Assembly (NCBI RefSeq): GCF_001279525.1
Contig: NZ_LGDY01000091.1
Span: 1 to 64,000, forward strand
Source: Nocardia sp. NRRL S-836
GTDB lineage: Bacteria > Actinomycetota > Actinomycetes > Mycobacteriales > Pseudonocardiaceae
Length of the DNA stretch: 64,000 nucleotides
Reading direction: 5' to 3'
Shown: in pieces, positions 17,607 to 25,800 of the stretch
Layout of the letters: each line of letters opens with the position of its first letter
Numbering within the stretch: the first letter of the stretch is position 1
The notes under the pieces: generated by a model
The model's database searches: none
What the model was told of the DNA's origin: nothing
The model's input: only the letters and a program-made list of their open reading frames with translations
Position numbers and translations under genes: made by a program

Positions 17607-20434
17607 CCGGTCTTCGAGATCAGCGACGCCACGTGCTTCTCGACCGTGCGCGGTGAGATGTGCAGCCGCGTCGCGATGGCCTTGTTGCCCATCCGGTCGG
17701 CCAGCAGCACGAACACCTCGAACTCCCGCACCGTCACCCCGTGGCCGCGCAGCTGCTTGGGCACCTGGTCGGTACCGCTGCGGCGTTGCTGCACGGGCGC
17801 ACCGGCCTGGCGCAGCAGCCCGCGGCACGCCGACGCGACCGCGGGGATGCCGGCCTGGTGGAAGTGCTCCTCGGCGGCGCGCAGCCAGCTGACCGGGTCA
17901 CCCCACCGCTGCGCCTCCGCCGCGACCAGCCGCAGCCCCAGGTGCCGTGCCATCGGGTACGGCGCCGCGGCCTCCTGCGCCGCGTGGAACGCCTGCGCCG
18001 CTTCGGCGGTCCTGCCGTCGCGGCCCAGCAGCACGGCGTGCGCGAGGTCGGCGAACTGCCGGTTCCACCGCATCCGCGCGGGCGAGGCGGCGGCCAGCGC
18101 GTGGTAGTCGGGCCAGCCGAACCGGCCGTCGAGCACGCCGAGCAGCACGCGCATGCCGTGCGTGCCGGACAGGTGGAACGTGGTGGGGTTCTGCGACTCC
18201 TGCGCGGCGGCCCGGTCGAACTCCCGCACCGCCAGCGCGTGGTTCTCCTCCAGCAGCGCGCAGAACGCCTTCGCGAGCCCCGAGCAGAGCGGCACCTCCT
18301 GCGCGCCGCCCCTGGCGCTCTGCTCGAACGCCTGCACCGCGAGGTCCGTCGCCTGCCGGTCGCCCTGGTGCGCGTGCAGCGTCGCCTTCACCATCAGCAG
18401 GTAGCGGGTGAGCGCGCTGAGCTGCAACCGGGTCGTGGCCTGCAGGCAGCGGTCGACCTGCTCGCTGGCCTCGGTGTAGCGGCCGGTGAGCACCGACTGC
18501 AACGCCATGATAGCGTCGACGTTGTACGCCACCGTGATCGCGCCCGCCCGGCACGCCTGGTCGTGCGCGCTGTCCAGCGAGGCCGTGCTGCCCGAGGCGA
18601 GCCAGTCGTTGCCCGCCATGCGCACCAGCGCGTAGATGTGCTGGATCGGCAGCTGGTGGGTGTCCGCAAGCGCTCGCGCCCGGTCGAAGCACGCGTTGGC
18701 CTCGTCGAGGTCCTGCTCCCGCGCGATGATCCCGAGCAGCTGCCACGCCTCGCACCCGACCATCGGCAGCCGCGCCCGTGCCGCCGCGTCCGCCGCCCGG
18801 TGCGCGAGCCGCGCCGCCGAGGAGATCCGGTCGGCACTGGGGATGTTCAGCGTCAGGAACGCCGAGTTCACGTCGAGCGGCGCCGTCAGCTCGTCCGGCG
18901 CGTCCGGCCCCAGCAGCGTGCGCGCCGCCCGCACCTGCTCCGCCCCGTCGCCGAACCGCCCCGCCAGGTACGCGACGCGCGCGAGCCTGGTGTGCAGCTT
19001 GGCCCGCCGCGGCCCGTCGAGCCCGCGCAGCTCGCTGAGCGCCGCACCGAGCTGGAACGCCTTCTCGAACTCCCCGGCCTCCGCCAGCGCGGGCAGCAGC
19101 ACGTCCAGCACGTCCGCCCGCGCCGCCGAGTCCGTCAGCAGCCGGTATCCCCGGTCCAGCAGCTTGACCGCGGAGCTGGTGGCCCCGTTGCCCAGCGCCC
19201 GCCGTCCCGCCTCGGCGAACAACAGCCCCGCGTCACCGCGTTCTCCGGCGTCGAACCGCAGCTTCGCCACCAGCGGGCACCAGTCACCGGGCAGCCCGGG
19301 GTGCAGCTCCTCGATGGCGTCCGCGGTCCGCTCCGACAACGCCCCGCGCTCGACCGGAGTGAGCTGCGCCAGCAACGCGTCCGCCGTCAGCGGGTGCCGG
19401 AACGCGTACCAGTCCGGCGCGGGCTCGTCCGGCGTGACCAGCTGCGCCGCGACCCCGGCGTGCAGGTGGCTCAGCAACGCCCGGTCGTCGTGCCCGGTCA
19501 CCTTCTGCACCACGGAGAGCGGGAACCGGTGCCCCAGCACCGCCGCCACCGACAGCACCTCCCGCCCCTGCGGCCCCAGCCGGTCCGTGCGGTGCGCGAC
19601 ACTGCGGACGAACGCCGCGGGCACCGGCAGCCTGAGCTCGCCGAGCACCTGCCACCCCCGCGCCCCGGCGACCAGCAACCCGCCGCTCACCATGCCGTGC
19701 AACAGCTCCTCGACCACGAACGGGTTCCCGGCGCTGTCCGTCCACAAGCGATCGCTGAGCTCGTCCGGGACCTGCTCGCTCTCCAGGCAGTCAGCGGCCA
19801 TCCGCTGCACCTGCTCCCTGGTGAGCCGCTTGAGCTCCAGCTGCGTCGCCGCGTCCCGCCGCACGATCTGGTGCACCAGCTCCAGCGCGTTGCCCGGATC
19901 GTTGCGAATGGTGGCGAGCAGCAGAACCGGCTGCTCCTCCAGGTTGTCCGCGAGGTACTCGACGACCGCCAGCGTCTCCGCGTCGGCTTCGTGCAGGTCT
20001 TCGAGCACCAGCAGGCACGGCGTCTTGCGCGCCACCGACGTGAGCAACCGCAGCACCGCCTCCGCCAGCACCACCACGGACTCCGTCGTGGACTGCTGGT
20101 CGTGCCACTCGGGGATCAACGTCCCCAGCACCGGCTTGTAGGGCCCGAGCGCGCTGTCGTCCGGCGGCTCACTGCGGAACAACCCCAGCAACGCCTCGGC
20201 AATGGGCCGGAACGGCACCATCGGCCCGATCGTCGTGCCTCTTCCCTTCAGCACCCGCATGCTCTCGTCGAACGCCTGCCCCGCGGCCAGCCGGGCGAGC
20301 CGGGACTTCCCGATCCCCGCCTCACCGGTGAGGAACACAGCGCCACCCTGCCCCCGCCGGGTGCGTTCGAGCGCCCTGGCGATGGCCTCGACCTCCCGGT
20401 CGCGGCCGACCACCTGTGGCGCGCGGGTCTGCAT
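17555..20434 (-). CDS. LAL-type LuxR family regulator with AAA ATPase
   Basis: 959 residues. Walker A GEAGIGKS at residues 37-44, a Walker B LLVLEDLHEAD, a long TPR-like helical middle, and a C-terminal LuxR helix-turn-helix (about 895-955) with VTVREFEVFVLLADR and IATRLHISPRTVEKHVASL. LAL regulators are large ATP-dependent activators, often of secondary-metabolism or sugar-use genes. The target is not clear; the LanM locus is close but transcribed beyond a repeat-rich spacer. The ATG start at 20434 gives the usual VGRDREVEAI N-terminus. Confidence 0.95.
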   Translation of the reverse strand: MQTRAPQVVGRDREVEAIARALERTRRGQGGAVFLTGEAGIGKSRLARLAAGQAFDESMRVLKGRGTTIGPMVPFRPIAEALLGLFRSEPPDDSALGPYKPVLGTLIPEWHDQQSTTESVVVLAEAVLRLLTSVARKTPCLLVLEDLHEADAETLAVVEYLADNLEEQPVLLLATIRNDPGNALELVHQIVRRDAATQLELKRLTREQVQRMAADCLESEQVPDELSDRLWTDSAGNPFVVEELLHGMVSGGLLVAGARGWQVLGELRLPVPAAFVRSVAHRTDRLGPQGREVLSVAAVLGHRFPLSVVQKVTGHDDRALLSHLHAGVAAQLVTPDEPAPDWYAFRHPLTADALLAQLTPVERGALSERTADAIEELHPGLPGDWCPLVAKLRFDAGERGDAGLLFAEAGRRALGNGATSSAVKLLDRGYRLLTDSAARADVLDVLLPALAEAGEFEKAFQLGAALSELRGLDGPRRAKLHTRLARVAYLAGRFGDGAEQVRAARTLLGPDAPDELTAPLDVNSAFLTLNIPSADRISSAARLAHRAADAAARARLPMVGCEAWQLLGIIAREQDLDEANACFDRARALADTHQLPIQHIYALVRMAGNDWLASGSTASLDSAHDQACRAGAITVAYNVDAIMALQSVLTGRYTEASEQVDRCLQATTRLQLSALTRYLLMVKATLHAHQGDRQATDLAVQAFEQSARGGAQEVPLCSGLAKAFCALLEENHALAVREFDRAAAQESQNPTTFHLSGTHGMRVLLGVLDGRFGWPDYHALAAASPARMRWNRQFADLAHAVLLGRDGRTAEAAQAFHAAQEAAAPYPMARHLGLRLVAAEAQRWGDPVSWLRAAEEHFHQAGIPAVASACRGLLRQAGAPVQQRRSGTDQVPKQLRGHGVTVREFEVFVLLADRMGNKAIATRLHISPRTVEKHVASLISKTGQPDRESLSAYAAALNR

Positions 20435-21061
20435 GGCAGGACCCTAACGTCCGGGTGGTGCCGTCCGTATCGGCTGGTCAGGCGTATTCAGGGCAGGGGA
20501 CCAGCGCAATTCCCCGTGATCAGGAAAGGAGCTTTCCGCGATCACCGGCGCTAGCACATCTTCTTGCCCTTCGAGCCAAGTGAGACGGCGAATTCCGCAC
20601 ACGGCCGGATGGTCCGAGTGGATCAACGAAAGGCGCATCAGGCCGATCCCAGGCAAGCACGGCGATATCGAGCGAAGCGAGGCGTTTCTACGTTCCCTCG
20701 ACGGGCAGCGGTGACTAGCCCGTGGTCTTGCGGTTGGGGCTTGACTTTGAGGGCGGGGCGATATCCTGGTAGGGATCGGCCGGGCTCCCTTATGCCCGGC
20801 TTTTTAAGGCCGACTCATCGCCCCGCTAGAGGCCAATCGCGATCGTCGCGAAGCGGCGATGAACCCCGAACGTCGTCCCTGCCTGATCAACCACGCTGTG
20901 AGGCGATCGCGCACGTGCCCGTCCACCCACGGTGCCAAGGCGACACGCAAACGGGCCAACCCGACCCCGCACCAGAGGCGACAGACCCACGGACCACCCC
21001 AACCCCGGAAACGCCACGAGGGCCGGATATCCCACCCGACCCTCGCAGCACACCTACCCTC
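20435..21061. other. Gene-free spacer between LAL regulator and lanthipeptide locus
   Basis: 627 bp with no convincing coding frame. It holds copy 1 of a dispersed structured element (20666-20896). Downstream of that copy the bases are rich in CAAGGCGAC, ACCCACGG and CCCCGG words, also found near the second copy. A 70-codon minus-strand frame at 20444-20656 has no ribosome binding site or family features. Confidence 0.7.
20666..20896. repeat. Dispersed intergenic element, copy 1
   Basis: 231 bp that align end to end with 34585-34876. The core 20734-20825 is nearly identical to the other copy (one substitution and one 1-nt gap in 92 bp). Inside it, GCGGGGCGAT (20753-20762) pairs with ATCGCCCCGC (20817-20826), enclosing a second stem GCCGGGC/GCCCGGC (20779-20785 and 20794-20800) followed by TTTTT. 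TTGACT at 20741 and TATCCT at 20762 look like promoter boxes with a short 15-nt spacer. This copy lacks about 14 bp of the right outer arm that is intact in copy 2. Confidence 0.85.
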
Positions 21062-21250
21062 TCACCGCATGCTGACCGTCGTGTCCGACAGCGCCGGCGT
21101 GATCGCGGCGAACGCACCCACGGCGAGCGTCACACCGGACAGCGCACGGGCTCTCGCGCCCGCGAACGACCTGGGCGTGAGTTCCATCTCCCCGATCACG
21201 TGCTCGACCGGTGTGGGCTGGTCGGCCGGGCGGTGCAGGGACTCGTTCAT
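21062..21250 (-). CDS. Small ORF coupled to LanM; candidate cysteine-free RiPP precursor
   Basis: 62 residues. Its ATG (21250) overlaps the LanM stop by 4 bp (ATGA), so translation is coupled. The first ~25 residues are charged and acidic, like a leader (PVEHVIGEMELTP); the rest is hydrophobic with Ser/Thr (for example ALSGVTLAVGAFAAITPAL, then a DTTVSM tail). There is no cysteine, so it could be dehydrated but could not form lanthionine with its own thiols. It may be an unusual precursor, or a single-span membrane protein that serves the locus. No double-Gly cleavage site is seen. Confidence 0.6.
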   Translation of the reverse strand: MNESLHRPADQPTPVEHVIGEMELTPRSFAGARARALSGVTLAVGAFAAITPALSDTTVSMR

Positions 21251-23910
21251 CTGGTGCTCTCCTCGTTGTCGTTCGATCTGGTCGGGTGGTGCGGTTCGAG
21301 CAGCAGGACGGAGGGCACCGGGAAGCCCTGGCGCAGCAGGCCGTGACCGATGCCGGCGAGGCCGGTCAGCAGTCCCGGTGAGGGGACCCCGCCCGGTGTG
21401 GCGCAGCGGGGTCCCTCTTCGTCCAGGCGGCCCAGCAGCAGCGCGGTGCGCCGTGTCGCGAGGCTCGGGTGGTGCGTGGCCAGTGCCTCGACCACGCCGA
21501 GCTCACCGTGGCACAGGCTCATGTCCCGCAACGGTTCCCGTTCGCCGAGTGCGGCGACCAGGCGTTCGTCGTCACGGGCCAGTGCTGCTCCGGCGAGGCC
21601 GGAGCACCAGCCCGTGTCGGTGGGGTCGATCGCGTCGCTTTCCAGAAAAGCCCGTCCTGCCACATCTGATAACTCGTCGCAGACCGTTGCCGCGTAACGC
21701 CGCAGAGCCCATCCGATTCCCGCATGGCCACGGGCGAACCCATTGGCTGAGCAAATCGCGCCACGTAGGACGGTCGCGTAGTGGTCCGCGAGCACGAGTG
21801 ACTCGGGTGTGCCGACCGCGAGCATGGCCGCGAGCGAGCCGGCGACGCCGTCCACGACGGTGGAGGAGGTGTCGGTCAGCGGCATCAGCGACACCGCCAA
21901 CGAGAGCAGCGAGGGCTCCAGGCCGAGCAACGGCACCAGGCGGGAGAGGCCGTAGCAGATGCCGCCCAGGCCGTGCAGTCCGCCGCCGACGGCCGACACC
22001 AGTTCCGGGGACGCGGCGAACGACTCCAGCAACGCGGGCAACGGGCGCAGTGCGGCCGAGGCGAAGTCCACGTACCGCGCGGCACCGGTCAGCGCGCCCA
22101 GCTCCGCCAGGAACAGCGCCACACCGGTGTAGCCGTTGGACAAGCCGGCGCCCATCGGCAGCACGGTCCAGTGCCGGTCGTCGACGAGCTCCAGGCCCAG
22201 CCAGTTCACCCGGTCCTGGCCGGTCGCCGCGTGCGCGAGGATCTGGTCGGCGATCCCGCACGCCGCCAGCAGCAGCCGCGCGGGGTCCGGGTCGACCAGC
22301 GCGACGTGACCGGTGACGACGGCGCCGCTGTGGTGCGACACCGGGCGCGGGCGGCAGGCCAGCGAGGCCGAGATCACCCACTGCTGGTCGTGCCGGTCGA
22401 CCTCGCTCAGCGCGGCGATCTTGCGTTCCACGGCGTGCAGCCCGGGCTCCGGCAGCATCCCCGGCAGCCGGAGCCCGGACCCGGTCCACAGGTCGCGCGA
22501 GCCGGGCTTGCACACGAACAACGGCACGTCACCGCGCCAGAGTTCCATGACCTCGTGCGGCACCAGCGCGTCCAGCAACGGGTCGCCGACCACCAGCACG
22601 CCGAACGCCACGTCGCGGTCCAGCGGGTCGCGCAGCACCGTCGGGTGCGTCGACTCCTCCAGCAACGTCCCGTACAGGCGCGTCGGCCGGGCCACGAACC
22701 GCACCTCGTCGCCGGAGCACTCCCGCACCAGCCGCAGCAGCTCGTCGCGGTGCGCCACGATCGCGTCGTAACCCGCCCGGAAGCCCGCCAGGAGCGAGTC
22801 CTGGTAGTCGGCGGGTTCCGCGGCCACCTCACCCAGGACCGGCCGGTTCAGGGCTCCTGGGGACTCACGGGGGCGCCGCACGAGCCGCATCCGGTCCGTT
22901 CCGGCGTCGAGCCAGTCCACGACGTCCAGCGGCGACGGCACACCCCGGTCGCCGCCGACGCCGCCGACGTCGAGGACGCCGTTGTCGCCGAGCAGGATGT
23001 GCGGCAGCAGCGCGGTCCGCTGCACCGACCGGGCCATCGCCAGCGCCGCCGGGTCGGCCGCGGCGGTCAGCGTCGGGTGGAACAGCGTCTCCACGTCCAC
23101 GAGCACCGGCTGGTCCCCGCACGCGATGAGGTTCTCGTAGTGCATGTCCGTGCCGTCGACGGCGTAGAGCAGCGCGAGCAACGCCCCGAGCCGCCGGTAG
23201 AACTCGGCGACCCCGGCCACGTCCGCGCACGGCTCGTGCGCGACGTGCTCCAGCCACCCGTACCCCTCGCGCGCCAGCAGCCGCGGCGACCGGAAGCCGA
23301 TGCCCGTCCGGCGCGAGAACCACGCCACCTGCGTGACGAAGTGCGCGTGCAGCTCGATCGGCCGCGGCCGGTAGACCAGCCGGGTGCCGGAGGAGAACGT
23401 CAGCACCGCCACCGTCCGCCCCTGCTGGTGCGGGTCGCCCTGCCCGGTCTCGATCCCCGTCAACGTTCCCGGGTCGGCCCCGCCGAACACCGTCCGCACG
23501 ATCTCCGCGCGGTCACGGGTGAACCGCGCCGACAGCTCGTGGTGCGCCGCGACCGCCTGTTCGCACGCCTGCGCGAGCATCCGCGCCAGCACCGGGTAGC
23601 GGCCGAACAGCGAGGTGAGGTCCAGCGTGCGGGTGAAGGACAGGAACCGCTCCCGCGGTGTGTCACCGGCCAGCGTGCCGCGGGCCTGGTTGAGCTCCAG
23701 CACGAGCGTGCGGGCCGCGATCTGCACCAGCCGCAGGCCCAGCTGCTCGGCGAACGCGGCGTCGAACGGCGGTGCCACCTCCGTGCGCGCCGCGTCGACC
23801 AGCGGCCGCAGGGCGTGGGCGAACGCGGCGGTCCAGCTGTCGTCGGAAGGTGCACCGGAGCGGGGGGCGGCCGTGGCGCGCTCCAGGAACTCCGCCGCTG
23901 CAGGGGTCAC
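21247..23910 (-). CDS. lanM: Class II lanthipeptide synthetase LanM
   Basis: 887 residues from GTG 23910 (GAGG about 10 nt upstream; an in-frame ATG at 23946 is an alternative). The N-terminal dehydratase keeps GDPHQQGR, VYRPR (most relatives have Lys in YKPR), TDMHYEN, LVDVETLF and RPTRLYGTLLEESTHP, covering the kinase and elimination residues known from CylM. The C-terminal LanC-like cyclase has GFARGHAGI, the zinc ligands in GWCSG and LCHGE, and a closing GLLTGLAGIGHGLLR. It phosphorylates, dehydrates and cyclises a precursor peptide. It is coupled to a 62-residue ORF and divergent from a regulator; no LanT protease-transporter is in the window. Confidence 0.93.
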   Translation of the reverse strand: MTPAAAEFLERATAAPRSGAPSDDSWTAAFAHALRPLVDAARTEVAPPFDAAFAEQLGLRLVQIAARTLVLELNQARGTLAGDTPRERFLSFTRTLDLTSLFGRYPVLARMLAQACEQAVAAHHELSARFTRDRAEIVRTVFGGADPGTLTGIETGQGDPHQQGRTVAVLTFSSGTRLVYRPRPIELHAHFVTQVAWFSRRTGIGFRSPRLLAREGYGWLEHVAHEPCADVAGVAEFYRRLGALLALLYAVDGTDMHYENLIACGDQPVLVDVETLFHPTLTAAADPAALAMARSVQRTALLPHILLGDNGVLDVGGVGGDRGVPSPLDVVDWLDAGTDRMRLVRRPRESPGALNRPVLGEVAAEPADYQDSLLAGFRAGYDAIVAHRDELLRLVRECSGDEVRFVARPTRLYGTLLEESTHPTVLRDPLDRDVAFGVLVVGDPLLDALVPHEVMELWRGDVPLFVCKPGSRDLWTGSGLRLPGMLPEPGLHAVERKIAALSEVDRHDQQWVISASLACRPRPVSHHSGAVVTGHVALVDPDPARLLLAACGIADQILAHAATGQDRVNWLGLELVDDRHWTVLPMGAGLSNGYTGVALFLAELGALTGAARYVDFASAALRPLPALLESFAASPELVSAVGGGLHGLGGICYGLSRLVPLLGLEPSLLSLAVSLMPLTDTSSTVVDGVAGSLAAMLAVGTPESLVLADHYATVLRGAICSANGFARGHAGIGWALRRYAATVCDELSDVAGRAFLESDAIDPTDTGWCSGLAGAALARDDERLVAALGEREPLRDMSLCHGELGVVEALATHHPSLATRRTALLLGRLDEEGPRCATPGGVPSPGLLTGLAGIGHGLLRQGFPVPSVLLLEPHHPTRSNDNEESTR

Positions 23911-24053
23911 GAGGCTGAACCTCGCACGTGCGGGTGGAGCGCACATGGGGGCCGAGTACCCAGATTCGCCCGCGACGAGAAAATGGGGGACCGGCACCCA
24001 TGTTCCGAGGCGCGCGAGGTCTGAAACTCACTCGGGAGAGGGAGGAACGGACC
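23911..24053. promoter_or_regulatory. Divergent control region of the lanthipeptide locus with two matching dyads
   Basis: The 143-bp spacer between lanM and its divergent regulator holds two similar imperfect palindromes, ATGGGGGCCGAGTACCCA (23944-23961) and ATGGGGGACCGGCACCCAT (23982-24000), sharing ATGGGGG-N4-G-Y-ACCCA and starting 38 bp apart. They look like tandem binding sites for the adjacent XRE-type regulator (inference). The ribosome binding site GGGAGGAA lies just before the regulator ATG. Confidence 0.5.
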
Positions 24054-25109
24054 ATGAAGGAGTTTGGGGAACTACTGCGCACGCACCGCATCCACGCCGG
24101 CCTCACCCAGCAGCAGCTGGCCGACTTCGCGATGCTGAGCGTGCGGGCCATCCGCGACCTGGAATGCGGCCGCACCCGGTCGCCGCGCGCCGAGACGGTG
24201 CGCCTGCTCGCCGACGGCCTGCGGCTGGACGACAGCAGCCGGGCAGACCTCCAGCAGGCCGGCGGGCGCCCGGCGCGCAAGGTGTCGGTGGCGCCGCCCG
24301 CGCCGTCGTCGGCGATCGTCGGCCGCGAGGTGGAGGCGGCCGCGCTCACGGACCTGCTCGTCGAGGGCACCCGCCTGGTCGCGGTGACCGGCGTGAGCGG
24401 CGTGGGCAAGACCCGGCTGGCGCTGGAGGTCGCGGGGGAGCTGCACTTCCGGCTGGGCTGGTCGGTGCTGTGGCTGCCGTCCGCGCGCATGCCGTCGATC
24501 GACGCCGGCGCGGACACCCTGCTCGTGACCGACCACGTGCCCGACCCGCGGCTGCTGGAGCTGCACCCGCGGCTGCGGATCGTCGTCACGGCACTCGCAC
24601 CCACCGGGCTGCCGGGCGAGCACGTGTTCCCGCTGGCGCCGCTGGCCGACGACGCCGCGGTGCAGCTGCTGGTGACGCACGTGCGCCGGGTGCGGCCCGG
24701 TTTCCGGCCGGAGCCCGCCAACCACGCCGCGCTGATCGGGCTGGTGCACGAGCTGGACGGCCTGCCCTCGGCACTGGAGTTCGCCGCGGGCTGGTTCATG
24801 GTGTACTCGCCGCAGCACCTGCTGGAACGGCTGCGCTCCAACCCGCTCGACCCGACCTCGGCCCACCTGCGCGACTCGCTGCGCCGCTCACTGTCCACAT
24901 TGGACCCGGACGAGCGTGCGGTGCTCGCGCGGATGGTCGACCGGATCGGCTGGGAGAGCGAGGACGCCGTGCACGCGCTGAGCGTGCGCGGCCTGGTCCG
25001 CCGCACGGGACCCCGGTACGAGGTGCTCAACCTCGTGCGCGCGGCCGTGCTGGAACCGGTGTCGGGGCCACAGCTCGCGGGAGGTGTGGCCCTGACCTGG
25101 CCCTGCTGA
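24054..25109 (+). CDS. XRE-type helix-turn-helix regulator with NB-ARC-like ATPase domain
   Basis: 351 residues from ATG 24054, chosen for the strong GGGAGGAA site just upstream. An N-terminal XRE helix-turn-helix (LRTHRIHAGLTQQQLAD through SVRAIRDLECGRTRSPR) is followed by a P-loop ATPase (TGVSGVGKTRLALEVA) and a winged-helix-like C-terminal part with RSLSTLDPDERAVLARM. This architecture is common next to actinobacterial RiPP and lanthipeptide genes. It is probably the pathway regulator of the divergent lanM. Confidence 0.88.
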   Translation: MKEFGELLRTHRIHAGLTQQQLADFAMLSVRAIRDLECGRTRSPRAETVRLLADGLRLDDSSRADLQQAGGRPARKVSVAPPAPSSAIVGREVEAAALTDLLVEGTRLVAVTGVSGVGKTRLALEVAGELHFRLGWSVLWLPSARMPSIDAGADTLLVTDHVPDPRLLELHPRLRIVVTALAPTGLPGEHVFPLAPLADDAAVQLLVTHVRRVRPGFRPEPANHAALIGLVHELDGLPSALEFAAGWFMVYSPQHLLERLRSNPLDPTSAHLRDSLRRSLSTLDPDERAVLARMVDRIGWESEDAVHALSVRGLVRRTGPRYEVLNLVRAAVLEPVSGPQLAGGVALTWPC

Positions 25110-25118
25110 CGGCCGGCG

Positions 25119-25148
25119 GCGTCTGCGAGCGGCGGCGCTCGCAGACGC
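25119..25148. terminator. Bidirectional hairpin terminator
   Basis: A perfect 12-bp stem (GCGTCTGCGAGC / GCTCGCAGACGC) with a 6-nt loop between the regulator end and the opposing sodC end. It closes both transcripts. Confidence 0.75.
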
Positions 25149-25151
25149 GGG

Positions 25152-25787
25152 TCAGAACTGGGCCGTAAGGCACGCGAGGCGGTCACCGGCCGTGCCCGCC
25201 TTGCCGTGCTCGGTGCTGGTGTGTGTGGCGTGGATCACGACCGCGTTCGCCTCGCCCTTGCGGAACTCCCACTTCACCGTCGCCGTGCCGGAGCCGGCAC
25301 CCTGCGCGTCGGTGGTGAAGTCGAGCCAGATCTCGTTCTGCGCGTTGGCGAACTCGGGGTCCACGCTCGGCGACACCGGGTCCTTCTCGTGCTGGTAGTG
25401 CGGCCCGGAGTCGGCCGGCTTGGCACCGCACGGCTTGGTGTGCACGTGCGAGCCGTACTTCGTGTCCGGCAGCAGCCCGGTCACCCTCAGCTCGACGGTC
25501 GTCTGTCCATTCGAGACGGACGAGCCGGTGGAGAGCTTGGCGCCCGGCGGGATCCGCTTGACGTCGTAGGTGATCGCCTTCGGCTGGTCACCGGTGGCCG
25601 CCGGTTCCGCGGCCACCGCCTCCGCCACCGGCCGCACGGACGGGGCCTGCGAGGTAGGGCTCTGCGAGGTCGGGGTCTGGGAGGCCGAACCGGACAGGCC
25701 CGGGACGGCGTCGGTGCCGCCGGAGCAGGCGGCGAGTCCACCGGTCAGCAGAACGGCGCCCAGCAGGGCCGCCACAGTCGTGCGCAT
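25152..25787 (-). CDS. sodC: Cu/Zn superoxide dismutase lipoprotein
   Basis: 211 residues from ATG 25787 with GAGGAGA upstream. A lipoprotein signal ends GGLAAC, followed by a Ser/Pro/Thr linker. The dismutase domain shows SHVHTKPCG, GPHYQHEKD and a late VVIHATHTS, giving the metal-binding His residues and a disulfide Cys pair (early PCG and late LAC). It removes superoxide at the cell surface. It follows the 798-residue membrane protein by 13 bp on the same strand and is probably co-transcribed. Confidence 0.88.
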   Translation of the reverse strand: MRTTVAALLGAVLLTGGLAACSGGTDAVPGLSGSASQTPTSQSPTSQAPSVRPVAEAVAAEPAATGDQPKAITYDVKRIPPGAKLSTGSSVSNGQTTVELRVTGLLPDTKYGSHVHTKPCGAKPADSGPHYQHEKDPVSPSVDPEFANAQNEIWLDFTTDAQGAGSGTATVKWEFRKGEANAVVIHATHTSTEHGKAGTAGDRLACLTAQF

Positions 25788-25800
25788 GATTCTCCTCAGG

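Noticed and set aside
17660..20554. A 964-codon plus-strand frame antisense to the LAL regulator
   Set aside because: Its product is arginine/glutamine/proline-rich without domains; the minus strand has clear ATPase and LuxR motifs. It is a shadow frame of GC-rich coding DNA.
20444..20656. A 70-codon minus-strand frame that could be an extra RiPP precursor (has one Cys)
   Set aside because: No ribosome site, no leader-like features, separated from lanM by the repeat element and over 400 bp.
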